Shown here piece after piece: positions 6,084 through 6,349 of a DNA stretch of 6,349 nucleotides. The position numbers were made by a program, and so were the translations under genes. The notes beneath the pieces were generated by a model, which was not told the DNA's origin, did not search any database, and saw only the letters and a program-made list of their open reading frames with translations. Within the stretch, counting starts at the first letter, position 1. Every line of letters begins with the position of its first letter. The DNA comes from Eubacterium sp. GTDB lineage: Bacteria; Bacillota; Clostridia; Lachnospirales; Lachnospiraceae. The stretch spans positions 1-6,349 of the forward strand of contig JABUSX010000002.1 in assembly GCA_021442545.1 (NCBI GenBank), read 5' to 3'.

Positions 6084-6338
6084 GGATTGTAAAGGTGAAG
6101 AGTTTACTAAAACAGGAATAATTTTTGGATTCAAAAACAGGAGAGTTTACCAAAACAGGAAAGATTTCCGGATTGAAAAAACAGGCTGACTGGCGGAAAT
6201 AAACAATATTCGGATTGAAAGAACAGGGTGATTAACGGAACAATACAATATCCGGATTGAAAGGACAAATGGTTTACCGGAACGGAAATACGGTTTGTAT
6301 TGTAAAATCAGAAAAATCTCGAAACCGGCCGGCAGGAA
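6084..6338. repeat. Six degenerate direct tandem repeats, period 42-43 bp, upstream of the operon
   Basis: On the plus strand the pentamer GGATT recurs at 6084, 6127, 6170, 6212 and 6254, with a weaker copy (GTATT) at 6297; the spacings are 43, 43, 42, 42 and 43. The copies align over most of their length, not only at the pentamer. Each begins GGATTGAAA-like, four are followed by ACAGG or ACAAA at about 10-13 bases from the start, and several then carry a TTTACC or TTAACG block and GGAA. Copies 1 and 2 share AGTTTACNAAAACAGGAA, and copies 3 and 4 share GGATTGAAA.AACAGG. The core (A/T)TCCGGATT is a partial palindrome, best as ATCCGGAT in copy 5. No reading frame crosses the block. The spacing is close to four helical turns, which would put every core on the same face of DNA; a regulatory role is an inference. 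Confidence 0.72.
6106..6134 (-). promoter_or_regulatory. Weak candidate promoter for the operon
   Basis: Read on the minus strand, TTGAAT (6134-6129) and TTTAGT (6111-6106) are separated by 17 bp, each matching the sigma-70 consensus at 4 of 6 positions. It would give a leader of about 25 nt before mrpE. It falls in the first two repeat copies. The match is modest in AT-rich sequence, and TACAAT at 6093-6088 is an alternative -10 box with a poor -35, so this is a guess for where to look. Confidence 0.2.
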
Positions 6339-6349
6339 CTCCTGACAGA

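Larger units (their letters stand above)
6074..6349. other. Gene-free upstream region
   Basis: No reading frame with a ribosome site is visible on either strand in these 276 bases. The stretch is more AT-rich than the operon and is mostly occupied by the 42-43 bp repeats. At its far end are the palindrome CCGGCCGG (6325-6332) and a short inverted repeat, CAGGA-AC-TCCTG (6333-6344). The latter lacks a T-run on either strand, so it is not a convincing terminator. The neighbouring upstream gene lies outside the window. Confidence 0.6.

Noticed and set aside
6084..6338. CRISPR array, suggested by regularly spaced GGATTGAAA motifs
   Set aside because: The conserved part is short and imperfect, and the supposed spacers are themselves similar between copies, so this is a tandem repeat and not repeats separated by unique spacers.
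6333..6344. Inverted repeat CAGGA-AC-TCCTG as a transcription terminator of an upstream gene
   Set aside because: The stem has only 5 bp, the 2-base loop is too tight, and no T-run follows on either strand.

Overview
The window is almost entirely one tightly packed operon on the minus strand, entering near position 6073 and running off the left edge at position 1. Base composition is near 50% G+C. Nearly every start is preceded by a very strong Shine-Dalgarno sequence (AAGGAGG or AAAGGAGG), and most genes overlap the previous one by 1-8 nt. These traits and the protein families suggest an anaerobic Firmicute of the Clostridia or Erysipelotrichia type. That placement is an inference; no marker gene in the window fixes it.

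In transcription order (right to left) the genes encode: an MrpE-like protein (6073-5597), an MrpF-like protein (5600-5313), an MrpG-like protein (5313-4942), a small MbhD-like/DUF4040 protein with an acidic tail (4945-4478), a fused MbhE+MrpB-like protein (4481-3537), an MrpC/NuoK-like protein (best start GTG at 3544, ending at 3161), two full-length antiporter-like subunits of the NuoL/M/N-MrpD family (3164-1668 and 1654-173), and the first 58 codons of what looks like a third such subunit (176 to beyond the left edge).

The order E-F-G-(MrpA C-terminal part)-B-C-D-D' is not that of a stand-alone Mrp Na+/H+ antiporter, where the large MrpA comes first. It is the order of the ion-pumping membrane arm of the group 4 membrane-bound respiratory complexes, Mbh hydrogenase and Mbx/Mbs, first known from Pyrococcus and also found in Thermotoga and Clostridia. 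In these, an Mrp-like module is joined to a NiFe-hydrogenase-like, ferredoxin-oxidising arm. The E-D' subunits here would form the Na+/H+ translocating part. The redox subunits (NuoB/D/H/I-like) would be expected beyond position 1 but are not in the window, so hydrogenase versus non-hydrogenase identity cannot be decided.

Upstream of the first gene, 6074-6349 has no gene. It carries six degenerate direct repeats of 42-43 bp keyed on GGATTGAAA, abutting the operon start. This is the least explained element of the window. The other unusual points are the MbhE-MrpB fusion with a charged N-terminal extension, the long acidic tail on the MbhD-like subunit, and the probable third antiporter-like subunit.
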